Shown: positions 23,921 to 33,140 of the stretch, piece by piece
Numbering within the stretch: position 1 is the stretch's first letter
Layout: the number at the start of each line of letters is the position of its first letter
Assembly (NCBI RefSeq): GCF_947495275.1
Contig: NZ_CANLYL010000017.1
Coordinates: 1-64,000 of the forward strand
Direction: 5' to 3'
DNA: 64,000 bases
Origin: an uncultured Roseobacter sp.
Lineage (GTDB): Bacteria > Pseudomonadota > Alphaproteobacteria > Rhodobacterales > Rhodobacteraceae
Translations under genes and position numbers: made by a program
The notes under the pieces: model-generated
The model's input: the letters and a program-made list of their open reading frames with translations, nothing else
What the model was told of the DNA's origin: nothing
The model's database searches: none

Positions 23921-26842
23921 GGTCCTCTCGACTGTACCATCTTCGTTGTCGTCAAATATTGGGGATGGGGGTGGTGCGGCGGTCATGAACGTCACGGTGC
24001 CATTCATATTGTTGCTGAAAACATATGAGGCACTTGGCGTCTGTGTGGTCACGCTTGCCGACGCCGACCAGGCTCCCTCACCCAGATAATTCACGGCCCG
24101 CGTCTCTACGTAGTAGATCGTGCCTTCCAAAAGTCCTGGAAGGGAAAGCGGGCTGGAGACATCATCAATTTCGGTCCAGATCGCCTGATTCGTTGAATAC
24201 CGCAGGTCATAGGAAGAAATCTGCAAACCATCGAGCGGCGGAGCCGCGCCAAGCGTCACCGTGATTTGTGTGGAACTATCGGCAACAAGCGACGGCGCGC
24301 CCATGGCTGCGGGCACACCAACACCTGCATCATTCAGGAACCAGCCTGCATTGATCAGGGCGGTACGTGCGGCTTCTGCCGCCCCGCCGCGCGTGTAATC
24401 TGTGCCGATACCTGCCCCAAAGAAAATGGGGCCTGCCGGCAGCGGCGTTTGCGCTGCAAAATTGATCAGGCAGGCATCATAGACCGCTTGCGAAAGCGTA
24501 AAGCCTATGACGATGTCGAACATGCCCCTTTGCTCGCCACCGCTGGGGGAGGCCAGGGACCTGATGTCAAATCCAGAGATGTCCAGAGCGCCGTCTAGAC
24601 CCGCGCACCCCAGGAACGCCTCGTCCATGCGGGTCACATTGCCCGTGTCCATACCGGTTGCATCGAAGGCGGTCAGAGCAGAACAGTTGCCCCAGGTATT
24701 CTGGAGATTGGTCGCCGCGGAGAAATCAAAGCCCGCAATGTCGCAGGTTGTCATCGAGGTGCAGCCCGCGAATGCCGAGAACCAGTTCTGAGCAGCACTT
24801 GTGTCGGTATTACCTGCCGTGAAGGAGGTCATGCCGGTACAGCCGGAAAAGGCGTTTACCATGTCGCGCCAGCCCAGTTGTCCGAAATTTTCGACGGTCC
24901 TGATCCTGGCCGCATCCGCAGGATTTGCGGAGCAATTCATCCCGAAGGCTGTCCCGGAAATCCGGATGGTATGGGTGCCCGCGGTGGGAAATGTGATGCT
25001 CAGATTTGCATCATTGTGGCTGTTATAGGGCCGCACACCATTCACGCTGTCTTCGATGGTGCCGCTGTAAAACCCAGCGGACGCATTGCGAAATGGCACC
25101 GTGAAGGTTTCATTGGACGTCGCGGTCTCGACGGTCAGGACAAAACCCGTTTCGACAACATCGACAATTGTCAGGCTGAAACCCGACTGGGCCGTTCCAC
25201 GCGCATTGGTAGCGGAGACAACAATGGCGGTATCGGCCTGAATGCTCATTGCATCCGTATCGAATGTGACAAGGCCGGTGTTCTGGTCGATCGTGACGCC
25301 CGGGATGGCATTGACCGAATAGACCAGATTCAGACCTGTGAAATCGCCAGAAACATCATAGGTCTGCGCACCTGTATTTTCCGCGAAGCTCTGATCGGTC
25401 AGGTTTCCGGCCGACAGCGGCGCGGAAAGCAATGTGCGCCCGGATGCGCTGGCGCTCCAACTGCCGGTGCCGACGCTGTTGCGGGCCCGGGTCTGTACGT
25501 CATGATCGGTATCTTCGGTCAGGCCGGTCAGCAAAACCGTGCTCCCGACGTTGGCCTGTGTTGTCCAGCTGCCACCGTTTTCACGGTATCTCAGATCGCG
25601 CTGCGTAATTGGCGCGCCGCCATCATCCGGATCAGCCGCAAGGCTGGCGGTTATCTGGCTGGCACTGTTAACAACCAAAGAGGGCGCATTCATCTGCGCC
25701 GGAGCTGTTACAGGCGCTGTGATCGTGACACTCAGATCGACCTCTGCCGATCCACCCGAATTGGTCGCGGTGATCCTGAGCGTATCTGTGCGTAGCTCAT
25801 CGTTGATCGTCAGCGTACTGCCGGTGATCGCAGCCCAGGCGACATTCTCGCTGTAGGTCAGATCGCTACCGGTGAAACCTGCGGCCAGATTGACCGTCGG
25901 GGTGCCTGTGCCTTGGGTCTCGACGACCGCGGCCAGCGATCCGGCAACGGGGGGGGCATGACGGACCCTGTGGCCGGGGCTGAGCACGTCTTCTCCGTTG
26001 ACGTTTGGCGCATAGCGGATGGTCTGCAGATCCTGTCCGGCGACAGGCGTGTAGCTGGCCGCGGTCGCGCCGCTGATCAGCCCGCTGTCATCACGCCAGC
26101 CGTGCACAACTGTCTCCCCACCCTGAAGGTTGGGAATGAGGCCCGTCAGTGGCACCCCGATCTGTGCTGTCAGGCCATGTGTGGGATTGGCCGTCAGCCC
26201 GGTAATCTGCGCGGTATAGACAATGGGGGCGACACTCTCCAGCTCAAGGGAGCTCTGTATGCTGCCCCCTGAATTGGCAGCACTCACCACAATTGTCACC
26301 CCGGACTGGGGTGTCATGACATCGGTATCAAAGGAGATCACGGCTGTTGTGCCATTGATCGACACACCGGGGGTGGCACTGACCGAAAAGGCCAGCCCGT
26401 CGCCTGTGAAAGCACCCGAGGCGTCATAGGTCTGAACACCTGTGCCAAGGGTCAGGCTCTGATCTGCCAGCGCCCCTGTCACGGCGGGAGCCTGATAGAC
26501 AACAATACGCGGGGTGACGGTGAAAATACGCGTATTGCCCCCGGTATCCGTGACCGTAAGGGCAAAGTTGTTCACATCCCCATCGGCAAAGACCTCTGCA
26601 GCGGTTGCAGTATCACCGATATAGGTGACAACAACGCTGGCAATTGTCTGCCCCGGGGCTGTGGTCGCGTAATTCGCCGGATCGGTAAAGACCGCCCAGT
26701 TCGCTGTATCATTCAGCGCATCCCCCACAACCAGCGCCGAAGACGCCGGGGGAACAGATGCAGAGATGGAGACAGGGGGGGTTTGCCCCGATCTCTTACG
26801 GCGCCGCGCCGCGACGGGTCCGACAAAGCCTATTCCGGGCAT
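23915..26842 (-). CDS. Large spike-cassette protein with Ig-like repeats, FN3 modules and a BspA-type leucine-rich block
   Basis: A 975-residue, strongly acidic and Thr/Ser/Gly-rich protein with no signal peptide; it starts MPGIGFVGPVAARRRKRSG. Two clearly homologous Ig-like repeats (each with DQSL/DQSF...TGVQTYD or TGAQTYD) occur in the first and middle parts. FN3 modules lie around residues 390-480 and 840-930 (both open M-x-A-P-S-L-V). A BspA/DUF285-type leucine-rich block (around 665-775; repeats such as FSGCTGMTSF, FAGCTSMTTC, FLGCAGLDGA) lies between. The ATG at 26842 overlaps the upstream stop as TGATG; a TTG nine bases earlier is an alternative. Similar modular proteins are phage fibres or adhesins; lacking an export signal, the former is favoured here (inference). 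Confidence 0.6.
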   Translation of the reverse strand: MPGIGFVGPVAARRRKRSGQTPPVSISASVPPASSALVVGDALNDTANWAVFTDPANYATTAPGQTIASVVVTYIGDTATAAEVFADGDVNNFALTVTDTGGNTRIFTVTPRIVVYQAPAVTGALADQSLTLGTGVQTYDASGAFTGDGLAFSVSATPGVSINGTTAVISFDTDVMTPQSGVTIVVSAANSGGSIQSSLELESVAPIVYTAQITGLTANPTHGLTAQIGVPLTGLIPNLQGGETVVHGWRDDSGLISGATAASYTPVAGQDLQTIRYAPNVNGEDVLSPGHRVRHAPPVAGSLAAVVETQGTGTPTVNLAAGFTGSDLTYSENVAWAAITGSTLTINDELRTDTLRITATNSGGSAEVDLSVTITAPVTAPAQMNAPSLVVNSASQITASLAADPDDGGAPITQRDLRYRENGGSWTTQANVGSTVLLTGLTEDTDHDVQTRARNSVGTGSWSASASGRTLLSAPLSAGNLTDQSFAENTGAQTYDVSGDFTGLNLVYSVNAIPGVTIDQNTGLVTFDTDAMSIQADTAIVVSATNARGTAQSGFSLTIVDVVETGFVLTVETATSNETFTVPFRNASAGFYSGTIEDSVNGVRPYNSHNDANLSITFPTAGTHTIRISGTAFGMNCSANPADAARIRTVENFGQLGWRDMVNAFSGCTGMTSFTAGNTDTSAAQNWFSAFAGCTSMTTCDIAGFDFSAATNLQNTWGNCSALTAFDATGMDTGNVTRMDEAFLGCAGLDGALDISGFDIRSLASPSGGEQRGMFDIVIGFTLSQAVYDACLINFAAQTPLPAGPIFFGAGIGTDYTRGGAAEAARTALINAGWFLNDAGVGVPAAMGAPSLVADSSTQITVTLGAAPPLDGLQISSYDLRYSTNQAIWTEIDDVSSPLSLPGLLEGTIYYVETRAVNYLGEGAWSASASVTTQTPSASYVFSNNMNGTVTFMTAAPPPSPIFDDNEDGTVERTA

Positions 26843-27096
26843 CAGGACCAACCATAGTAGGTACCCGTGGTGCCAGTGCTCATCACACGCAGGCCCCGGA
26901 AATCAATGCGATCACCTGCAATCATCGTATACGGCAAAGACACCCCTTCGCTGTCACGAATGACAATGGTGCCTTCGGCCTGACAGTAAATCACGCGCGG
27001 CAGGATCGGCAGATCGGTATTGTCATCAGGGATGATGGCAAAATGTTTCGTGGCAGGGCTGGTCAGCCCCTTGGTGAAGGCTTCAAACTCATCCAT
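26842..27096 (-). CDS. Spike base protein, RcGTA Rcc01079 (GhsA)-like
   Basis: An 84-residue protein. Its opening (FEAFTKGLTSPATKH), the D-x-x-DLP-x-LPR-x-IY stretch and the C-terminal MSTGTTGT match what I recall of the spike base family of Rhodobacter capsulatus gene transfer agent (Rcc01079). In RcGTA such proteins anchor head spikes that bind the capsule of recipient cells. Here it opens the spike cassette, coupled to three big beta-rich proteins and with no other phage or GTA genes in sight. GAGGAA sits six bases before ATG 27096. The homology is from memory and should be searched; the role in this setting is unknown. Confidence 0.7.
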   Translation of the reverse strand: MDEFEAFTKGLTSPATKHFAIIPDDNTDLPILPRVIYCQAEGTIVIRDSEGVSLPYTMIAGDRIDFRGLRVMSTGTTGTYYGWS

Positions 27097-27254
27097 TGTG
27101 TTTCCTCGTGCGTGAAAGGGTGCGCCAGATGGCGCGTGTCAGGGATTACATGCGGCGCAGTGACGAAGAGGGCTCTTGCCAGATGGCCAGGATCATCCTG
27201 AAGGCGCGCACGACAGAGCGGCGCGCCGATCACAGCAGCAAGGGTCATGGCCAT
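27063..27254 (-). CDS. Possible small protein or leader upstream of the spike cassette
   Basis: A 63-codon frame from ATG 27254 (or ATG 27248) with a consensus ribosome-binding site AAGGAGG at 27266-27260, five to eleven bases upstream. It overlaps the first 34 bases of the spike base gene in another frame. The peptide has no recognisable domain. The strong ribosome-binding site argues for translation of a leader or small protein; composition and overlap argue against a conserved one. Listed as tentative. A GCGCCA-GA-TGGCGC inverted repeat lies inside at about 27122-27135. Confidence 0.3.
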   Translation of the reverse strand: MAMTLAAVIGAPLCRARLQDDPGHLARALFVTAPHVIPDTRHLAHPFTHEETQWMSLKPSPRG

Positions 27255-27484
27255 GGGAGCCTCCTTAGAGGGCTGTATTGAAGGTGCACGGCATTTTCGG
27301 GAAAGAGTGTAGTGAATGCCCTACCTGACCGCCCGCACGGGTAAATGAAATCTGTATCCAGCGCCCGGTCATGAGGCCGGGCACATGGGGTGATCCGGAA
27401 ATTTCCCTCTCTCTCAAAGACCTTGCATTCTGACGGGATGCCGGTATGTGCTCTGAAACGGGTCCAATACTGGTGATGTGCACA

Positions 27485-28480
27485 ATGGTTGAACCGAAAC
27501 TCCAAAAACACGTCGTCATTGTCGGACATGGCAGATCAGGAACAAATATGGTCCTCGATCTCTTCGATTATCATCGCAACACCTTCTGCCGTAACGAGCC
27601 CAACGAACTTGTCGGCACCGCCTTTACCGGCCTTGGCGACAACATGTTCCCAGAGCCCGGAGCAGGTGATTTCGACGCCAGATGGCGCCAGGCCATTGCC
27701 CATACGATCCGCGCAAACGGCGCCCGCGACCGGTTTGGTACCGAAAAGGATTATTTTCGCGCACCCTGGCGGGCCCATCTGGGGCAATCGCTGATGTCGC
27801 GGCAGAAATTCCGCGCCCGCGTTCTGCCCCGACCCCAAGGCCAGCTGGTCGAGGAATGGTTCTGCCCGGCACTTTATTATGACGCTGCGGCCCAGGCCCG
27901 CGCCCTGCCGGTGCTCAAGATACTCCTGTCACCGGCCTGGGTTCTCAAGGCGCATGATCTGATCGATACGCAGCTGGTTGTGCATGTGATCCGGCGCCCC
28001 CAGGGGTTCGCACAATCCTGGTGGAGCAGATACGTGACCGGCATTGGCGGCGGCCCCGAAAAGGTCTTTGCAGACAACCAACCTTCCCTGATCCGGATTC
28101 TGCAGCATTTCGGTCGTGAGGAGGAGATGCCCTCGCATTATTCGCTGGCCGATCTGGTTGTCTCGGAACTCTGGCGCTGGCGGTACATGAATGAAGTGCT
28201 GCTCGATCAGATGTCCGGGTCCGACCGCTATCTCACGCTGGCCTATGAAGACGTGATGCACAACAAGCTGCCCTGGGCGGAGAAGCTTTACGGGTTCGCC
28301 GGTCTTGAGATGACGCCAGCCTGCCGCCAATCGATCAGTTCCATGCAAAATACCCTGTTCAAAGCCAGAAAATCCGATGGGCTTGACCCCAAGATGGTAG
28401 AAGAAGCGGTTGCGCAGGTGATCGGTGACAGCCCCTTCCGGGACAAGCTCCTGAATGTGGACCCGGGCGCGGTTTCCTGA
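27485..28480 (+). CDS. Sulfotransferase-family protein
   Basis: A 331-residue protein (from ATG 27485; ATG 27476 and 27446 are upstream alternatives). The N-terminal VIVGHGRSGTNMVLD is the 5'-phosphosulfate-binding loop of PAPS-dependent sulfotransferases, and HVIRRPQGFAQSWWSRY (about residues 175-190) resembles the 3'-phosphate-binding region. Such enzymes transfer sulfate from PAPS to sugars or lipids, so the polysaccharide made here may be sulfated, which would be fitting in a marine species. It is divergent from the spike cassette and convergent with the GT2 gene at 28501. The acceptor is unknown. Confidence 0.75.
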   Translation: MVEPKLQKHVVIVGHGRSGTNMVLDLFDYHRNTFCRNEPNELVGTAFTGLGDNMFPEPGAGDFDARWRQAIAHTIRANGARDRFGTEKDYFRAPWRAHLGQSLMSRQKFRARVLPRPQGQLVEEWFCPALYYDAAAQARALPVLKILLSPAWVLKAHDLIDTQLVVHVIRRPQGFAQSWWSRYVTGIGGGPEKVFADNQPSLIRILQHFGREEEMPSHYSLADLVVSELWRWRYMNEVLLDQMSGSDRYLTLAYEDVMHNKLPWAEKLYGFAGLEMTPACRQSISSMQNTLFKARKSDGLDPKMVEEAVAQVIGDSPFRDKLLNVDPGAVS

Positions 28481-28500
28481 GCCAAAGCCCTTTTCAGGGT

Positions 28501-29451
28501 CTATTTATATTCGATAATGCGGGGGCCTGCGCCTTTCAGGCGCGCCATGTGATAGCCCAGCACACCTTGAGCTTCCGGCAGCTTTCCCAAGGTCAGGAAC
28601 AGCGCCTGTATCCAGTCTTCTCCGCGTGCCTTCAGGCGCAGAACCTGTGCGGGCCAGACCAGCAATAGCGCACCTGCAAAAGGCCAAACCAAGGCGCCTA
28701 TCCCTGCCGCCAAAGGCACCCCCAACCCCCAAATCAGCGCCCGGCGGGTCTGGGGTCTGCAATACCCCTCAGGACCGCTGCCATGCAGAAAGGCCCCTTC
28801 GGCAATCGCATGCCCGTGCCGGCGCGCGCGGCGCCACCACTGGGAAAACCGTGTCATCGCAATATCGTGCCAGGCCATTTCCGCATCACACCGCCAAATC
28901 CGCCAACTCGCCCGGCGCAGCCGCAGGCAGAGTTCGGGTTCTTCGCCCGCAATCAGGCTGTCACGGTACCCGCCAACCGCCTCAACGGCTGTGCGGCGCA
29001 GAATGGCGATGCCACCAACCGCCTCCGTCTCTCCGACGGGTGTGTCCCACTCCGCATCCGCCAGTTGGTTCCACAGGCTTGCCTCGGGAAAGCGTTCCCG
29101 CAACCGACCTGCTATGATGGCCACATCCGGGTGATCTGCCAGAAAGGACAGGGCCGTCTCCGTCCAGCCTTCCCGCAATTCGCAATCTCCGTCGATGACC
29201 TGAACATATTCCGCTTCGCTGAGCCCGCGCAGATGCGCCAGACCGGCATTGCGGGCCCGGGCCGCCGTGAACGGAAGGGTCATATCCAGTTCAACCACGG
29301 CAGCGCCTGCCGCCTTCGCAGCAGCCACAGACCCATCGGTAGAGCCTGAATCGACATAAACAACCGGTGCGGTATGCCCCTTCAGCGACGCAAGACAGCG
29401 GATCAGCCGCGCCCCTTCATTACGTCCGATGACAACAGCCGCCAGCGTCAC
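28501..29451 (-). CDS. GT2-family glycosyltransferase with membrane segment
   Basis: A 316-residue GT-A enzyme with VVIGRNEGARL at the N-terminus, VVYVDSGSTDGS, and a DGDCELREGW stretch around residues 88-97 giving the D-x-D metal motif. A later EDxx-like stretch (GEEPELCLRLRR) and a membrane segment around residues 245-270 (two hydrophobic stretches) suggest inner-membrane association. Its GTG start overlaps the preceding stop as GTGA. It is last in the operon 28501-32778 with another GT2, a Wzy-like protein and WecG. Confidence 0.83.
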   Translation of the reverse strand: MTLAAVVIGRNEGARLIRCLASLKGHTAPVVYVDSGSTDGSVAAAKAAGAAVVELDMTLPFTAARARNAGLAHLRGLSEAEYVQVIDGDCELREGWTETALSFLADHPDVAIIAGRLRERFPEASLWNQLADAEWDTPVGETEAVGGIAILRRTAVEAVGGYRDSLIAGEEPELCLRLRRASWRIWRCDAEMAWHDIAMTRFSQWWRRARRHGHAIAEGAFLHGSGPEGYCRPQTRRALIWGLGVPLAAGIGALVWPFAGALLLVWPAQVLRLKARGEDWIQALFLTLGKLPEAQGVLGYHMARLKGAGPRIIEYK

Positions 29452-30449
29452 GCGTCGGACCCTGGAAAAACGAGCGGACGGATCACGTATCGGATCTGGT
29501 CGCTGATGAAACTGCGCGGCATGGTCGGGGGCCGTCCCCGCAGCCGTCGGTGCAGGATGTTCAACAGGGCCGCAAAAAGCATCAGGACCGCGAGGGACAA
29601 AGCCCCTGCCCGCCCATAGGCCTGCGCAAAGTAATGCGCCCAGGATTGGTACAGGTAGGCCGGATCACGCTGACGGCCGACGCTTCCTGCAAACTGCCCG
29701 GTGGCCGCCCCCTCCTCGTGAACAACGCGGGCGCGGGGTTCATAGAGGACGTGCCAGCCTTTTTCGTGCAGGCGGCGCATCAGGTCGACCTCTTCGTAAT
29801 AGAGGAAAAACGCCGGGTCGAAAAAACCGACATCCCGAAGCGCTGTGAAACGAAACATGACGCTGGCGCCAGAGACCCAGTCAACGGGGCCTGCGGGATG
29901 ATCCGGCGGCAAGGGCACCAGCCGGTCCTGTGCGATCCGGTTGAGCAGGCTCAGGTTGATCATGCGCGCCATCTCATTGACAGGACCGGGAAAGCGGAAC
30001 GCGGCTGTTACCGGGGTCAGGTCCGGCCGGAGAACACTGGCCCCCACGGCTGCCGCCTGCGGGTCCGCCTCCAGCGTGGCGGCAAGGAGGTCGATCGTTT
30101 CATTCTCAAGCCGGGCATCCGGATTGAGCAGAAAAACCTTGTCAGGCGGCGTCGCCTGCGCACCAAGCGCTTCAAGAACAACATTATTTCCACGTCCAAA
30201 CCCATGGTTCTCAGTTTCCGGCCAGAACGTGACCCGCGCACCCCAATCGCGGTCTGCATGGGCTGCGCGCAGCACTTCGGCATCCCCATTCGGGGAGGCA
30301 TTATCGACAAGATGCACATCCACTTGCCGGTGGCCATGCTGGCGGGCCAGAACACTTTCAACCGCTTCGATTGCAAGATCTGCGGTCCCGTAATTGACCA
30401 CGATCACCGCGATACGGTCTGCGCCGTCGCCACCATCAGGGTCTTTCAC
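29448..30449 (-). CDS. GT2-family glycosyltransferase (rhamnosyltransferase-like)
   Basis: A 333-residue enzyme. VIVVNYGTADLAIEAVESVL and LLNPDARLE (D-x-D-like NPDA) are typical of the WcaA/rhamnosyltransferase subgroup, as is the later FFLYYEEVDLMRRLHEKGW with the EVDLMRR catalytic-base region. The C-terminus ends with a hydrophobic membrane stretch. The GTG start at 30449 overlaps the stop of the Wzy-like gene (GTGA), so the operon is tightly coupled. Sugar and linkage are not known; 'rhamnosyl' is the closest subgroup, not evidence for rhamnose. Confidence 0.83.
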   Translation of the reverse strand: MKDPDGGDGADRIAVIVVNYGTADLAIEAVESVLARQHGHRQVDVHLVDNASPNGDAEVLRAAHADRDWGARVTFWPETENHGFGRGNNVVLEALGAQATPPDKVFLLNPDARLENETIDLLAATLEADPQAAAVGASVLRPDLTPVTAAFRFPGPVNEMARMINLSLLNRIAQDRLVPLPPDHPAGPVDWVSGASVMFRFTALRDVGFFDPAFFLYYEEVDLMRRLHEKGWHVLYEPRARVVHEEGAATGQFAGSVGRQRDPAYLYQSWAHYFAQAYGRAGALSLAVLMLFAALLNILHRRLRGRPPTMPRSFISDQIRYVIRPLVFPGSDA

Positions 30450-32008
30450 CTGCGATACCCCGGCGATGTTTTCGGACGTTTGTAAAAGATGCTGCGGCGG
30501 GCCTTCGGTTCAGCCTTGCGCCCCGTGGGCCCCTCCGCCTCGTCTTTCTTTTGGGAAAAGTCGCGGGCATATCTGAGATCTTTGGCCGGCCGGCCCTCAT
30601 CCGCGGAGCCGGTTTTTCTTGCATAGCCCGGCTCGACCACTGGTTTTTCAACGATCTGTTGACCGGTCACGGCTCCCCGCTTCATCTCCAGTCGTCCGAT
30701 CAGCGCCCCAACCATCAGCCAGCTTATGGGGGGAATCCCGGAGTTGGGAATAAGATCCACAAGTTTGGCACAGAGCAGAAGCGCCAGGGCGGCACAGATC
30801 GGATCGATCTTTTCACGCGGCCCCAAAAACAGACCGATGACCGGCCAGCACAGCAGGCCGAAAAGCCCGATATAGCGGAACCATCCGCCCGCCCCCAGTT
30901 CGATGACCCAGGACCCGTCCGTGACCGAAAGGTTGTTGCCGAACTCGTCAAAAATCCGCTGACGCCCCCAGCCACCCCAGCCGAACACCGGTTTCTCCCG
31001 CGCTCTTTCAAGAAGCAGCTCTTCATTCTCCAGGCGGGTCATGAAAGAGGCGGCGCGGTTTGGATTGATCTGCTCGGCAAAAGCCATGATCCGGTCCACC
31101 GGCACCTGATCAGCGGCGCGCAAAGCGGGGTAGGTCAAGACCATGCCCGCGATACAGGTGGCCACCAGCAACTGCATCCGGGTCTTGAGGAACAGCAGGC
31201 ATGGCAGCAGGACAACTGCAATCATCAGCGCGCCCAGCGATTTGCTCAGAACCATCACCGCAAAGAGCCACGCCATCGCCAGACCCCATTTCATGCGGTC
31301 CCCCTCTTTGGCGGATCGAAAGAGGCCCGCCGCCGCAAGTGTCGCGAATGTCAAAAACAGCGACAGTCCCAACCCGTGCCCGAAGAAAACGACAGGCCGG
31401 AAACCGCCCCCCCGCATGTGCTGCGCAAACTGGTGTGGGAAAAACCCGTAGATCATCATGTTGAGCTGCGGCGACATCCGGATCTCGTAGAGCGCCAGGA
31501 ATGAATAGGCCACGGCAGAGACCACGATCGCCGTCAGAAGAATGCGCTGCCCGTCCGGAAAAGACAGCAACCGGCGTGCCAGAAAGAGAGGGGCGATCAC
31601 CATCCCGATCTCCAGCAGCATCGACCCGGCGTCATAAAGGCTGTGGCCCTGCAGGACCCGGGGGCCAAAGACCAGAGCTTCGCGGTTGGTGAACACGGAT
31701 CCGAGGGTCCCGACCACCAGCAGCATCAGCAGCCCCAGCACAACCGGATCGCGCGGAATCCAGCCCGGGAGCACCTGGATATTCCCGGCGTCTTTCCGGA
31801 TTGCCACGGCTGTGAATATGAAAGCGACAATCGTCGGAATGGTTCTCTTGTCGAGCGGTGGCAGGATCGGCAGGTCGAGCCCGAAGCGGGTTGGTAAAAG
31901 CAGATACCCCCCCACGATGGTCGCGCATAACGCCACAGGTGCCGTCAGCTTGTTGTAAAAGACGAACGAGACAATTGGCCATATGATCAGGGCAGCCCAG
32001 GCGGTCAT
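30446..32008 (-). CDS. O-antigen polymerase/ligase-like (Wzy/WaaL-type) membrane protein
   Basis: A 520-residue protein with about ten to twelve membrane helices and a large periplasmic loop (GFFPHQFAQHMRGGGFRPVVFFGHGLGL and later REKPVFGWGGWGRQ), the latter with the FGxGxG-like pattern common in polymerases and ligases. Its C-terminal 90 residues are cytoplasmic and rich in Lys, Arg, Asp and Glu. The ATG at 32008 overlaps the WecG stop. A role in polymerising the repeat unit or transferring it to an acceptor is inferred from topology and neighbours. The hydrophilic basic tail is longer than usual and may bind other components. Confidence 0.7.
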   Translation of the reverse strand: MTAWAALIIWPIVSFVFYNKLTAPVALCATIVGGYLLLPTRFGLDLPILPPLDKRTIPTIVAFIFTAVAIRKDAGNIQVLPGWIPRDPVVLGLLMLLVVGTLGSVFTNREALVFGPRVLQGHSLYDAGSMLLEIGMVIAPLFLARRLLSFPDGQRILLTAIVVSAVAYSFLALYEIRMSPQLNMMIYGFFPHQFAQHMRGGGFRPVVFFGHGLGLSLFLTFATLAAAGLFRSAKEGDRMKWGLAMAWLFAVMVLSKSLGALMIAVVLLPCLLFLKTRMQLLVATCIAGMVLTYPALRAADQVPVDRIMAFAEQINPNRAASFMTRLENEELLLERAREKPVFGWGGWGRQRIFDEFGNNLSVTDGSWVIELGAGGWFRYIGLFGLLCWPVIGLFLGPREKIDPICAALALLLCAKLVDLIPNSGIPPISWLMVGALIGRLEMKRGAVTGQQIVEKPVVEPGYARKTGSADEGRPAKDLRYARDFSQKKDEAEGPTGRKAEPKARRSIFYKRPKTSPGYRR

Positions 32009-32778
32009 GACAGCTTCCCGCTCTGACGCCGGGCCAGCAGAGCTCTGCCGGTCAGCTTTGGCAACACCAGAAAACAGGCCCCGTAGCGCGCCGCCAGACG
32101 TCTGGGACTGCCCAGCAGACGCCAGAGCCACTCCGCCGCCACCGCCTGCACCCAGGCGGGCGCGCGGGTTTGAGTGCCCGCGATGAAATCCAGCCCCGCC
32201 CCGATGGACACGAACCCGGTACCGGGCAAGGCTGACCGGGCACGGGCCGCGAATATCTCTTGTTTTGGAGCCCCAAGAGCCAGAAAACACAAACGCGCGC
32301 CCGAGGCTTCAATCGCCGCGATATCCGCCGCCGCCGCATCGGCCAGCGGATCAAACCCCATGGCCGGTGCCCGGCACAACACCACATCAAGCCCCGGATG
32401 CTGCTGGCACAGCGCAACCGCAGCAGCCGCAAGCGCCTCGTCGGTGGCCCCGAAAAGCGCTACCGGCACCTGATGCCGCGCCGCCAGATCTGCCACCGGG
32501 CTGATCAGTTCCGATCCCGGCACCAGGGAGACATCCTGACCGGCCAGACGCGACAGCCAGACAATTGGATTACCATCGGCCGTGATGTGGGTCTGATCCC
32601 CATATGCGGCTCTAAAAGCCTTGTTTCGAGACAATTTGACCACATGATCGAGGTTCAGCGTTGCCACCGAAAACCCCTGCCCGGATTGAAAACACTTTTC
32701 CAGATCCGCCAGCAGCGCAGCCTGATCGGGCACGGTCACCGTGATGCCTGCCGTTTCGCTCTCGCTCCAGATCATCAT
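32005..32778 (-). CDS. WecG/TagA/CpsF-family glycosyltransferase
   Basis: A 257-residue enzyme (from ATG 32778; ATG 32775 is equally possible, with AAAGG upstream). It shows the family pattern: N-terminal VATLNLDHVVKLSRNKAF, ITADGNPIVWLSRLAG with the catalytic D, LVPGSELI, and ALFGATDEALAAA, followed by LCFLALGAPKQEIF, the donor-binding stretch. WecG/TagA enzymes add an acidic or N-acetyl sugar to a lipid-linked primer. Here it would add an early residue of the repeat unit. It heads a four-gene operon and is divergent from the acyltransferase. Confidence 0.83.
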   Translation of the reverse strand: MMIWSESETAGITVTVPDQAALLADLEKCFQSGQGFSVATLNLDHVVKLSRNKAFRAAYGDQTHITADGNPIVWLSRLAGQDVSLVPGSELISPVADLAARHQVPVALFGATDEALAAAAVALCQQHPGLDVVLCRAPAMGFDPLADAAAADIAAIEASGARLCFLALGAPKQEIFAARARSALPGTGFVSIGAGLDFIAGTQTRAPAWVQAVAAEWLWRLLGSPRRLAARYGACFLVLPKLTGRALLARRQSGKLS

Positions 32779-33140
32779 TACCTTTGTACCCTTGTATCCT
32801 GTCTGCACCGTTCGCACCGCAACGATGCCTGTCTAAATCTATACGACCATTTAATGAAGCATATCTGTAAGCGTCTTATTGGGCAGCATTTGGAAAATCC
32901 TGACACAAATCCCCAAAAGCGGCATGGGAGCCCCCCTGCATTGATCATACCACGCAACTGCCTCTCTCCAAAAGAAGCGCGTTTCGAAACCTCCTTTGCC
33001 CCTGACATGGGAGCTGCGTGATTTGTGAACAAAAAATCACTGTCCTGTCACTTTTTACAAACTTCTGAGGTTTCAAGGTCGCTTCTGCGGGTTTATCGCT
33101 GAATTTACCTCTGGTCACATATGAAATAGGGGGTGATGAT
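32779..33140. promoter_or_regulatory. Divergent promoter region between wecG-like and acyltransferase genes
   Basis: A 362-base gap with no supportable gene. It must contain at least the promoters for the minus-strand operon and the plus-strand acyltransferase. It is AT-richer than the flanking genes around 33030-33130. AGGGGG at 33128-33133 precedes the GTG start at 33141. Confidence 0.4.

Noticed and set aside
18946-26842. RTX-type or autotransporter adhesin reading of the three large proteins
   Set aside because: There are no signal peptides, no GGxGxD nonapeptides, no autotransporter barrel and no adjacent type I secretion genes.
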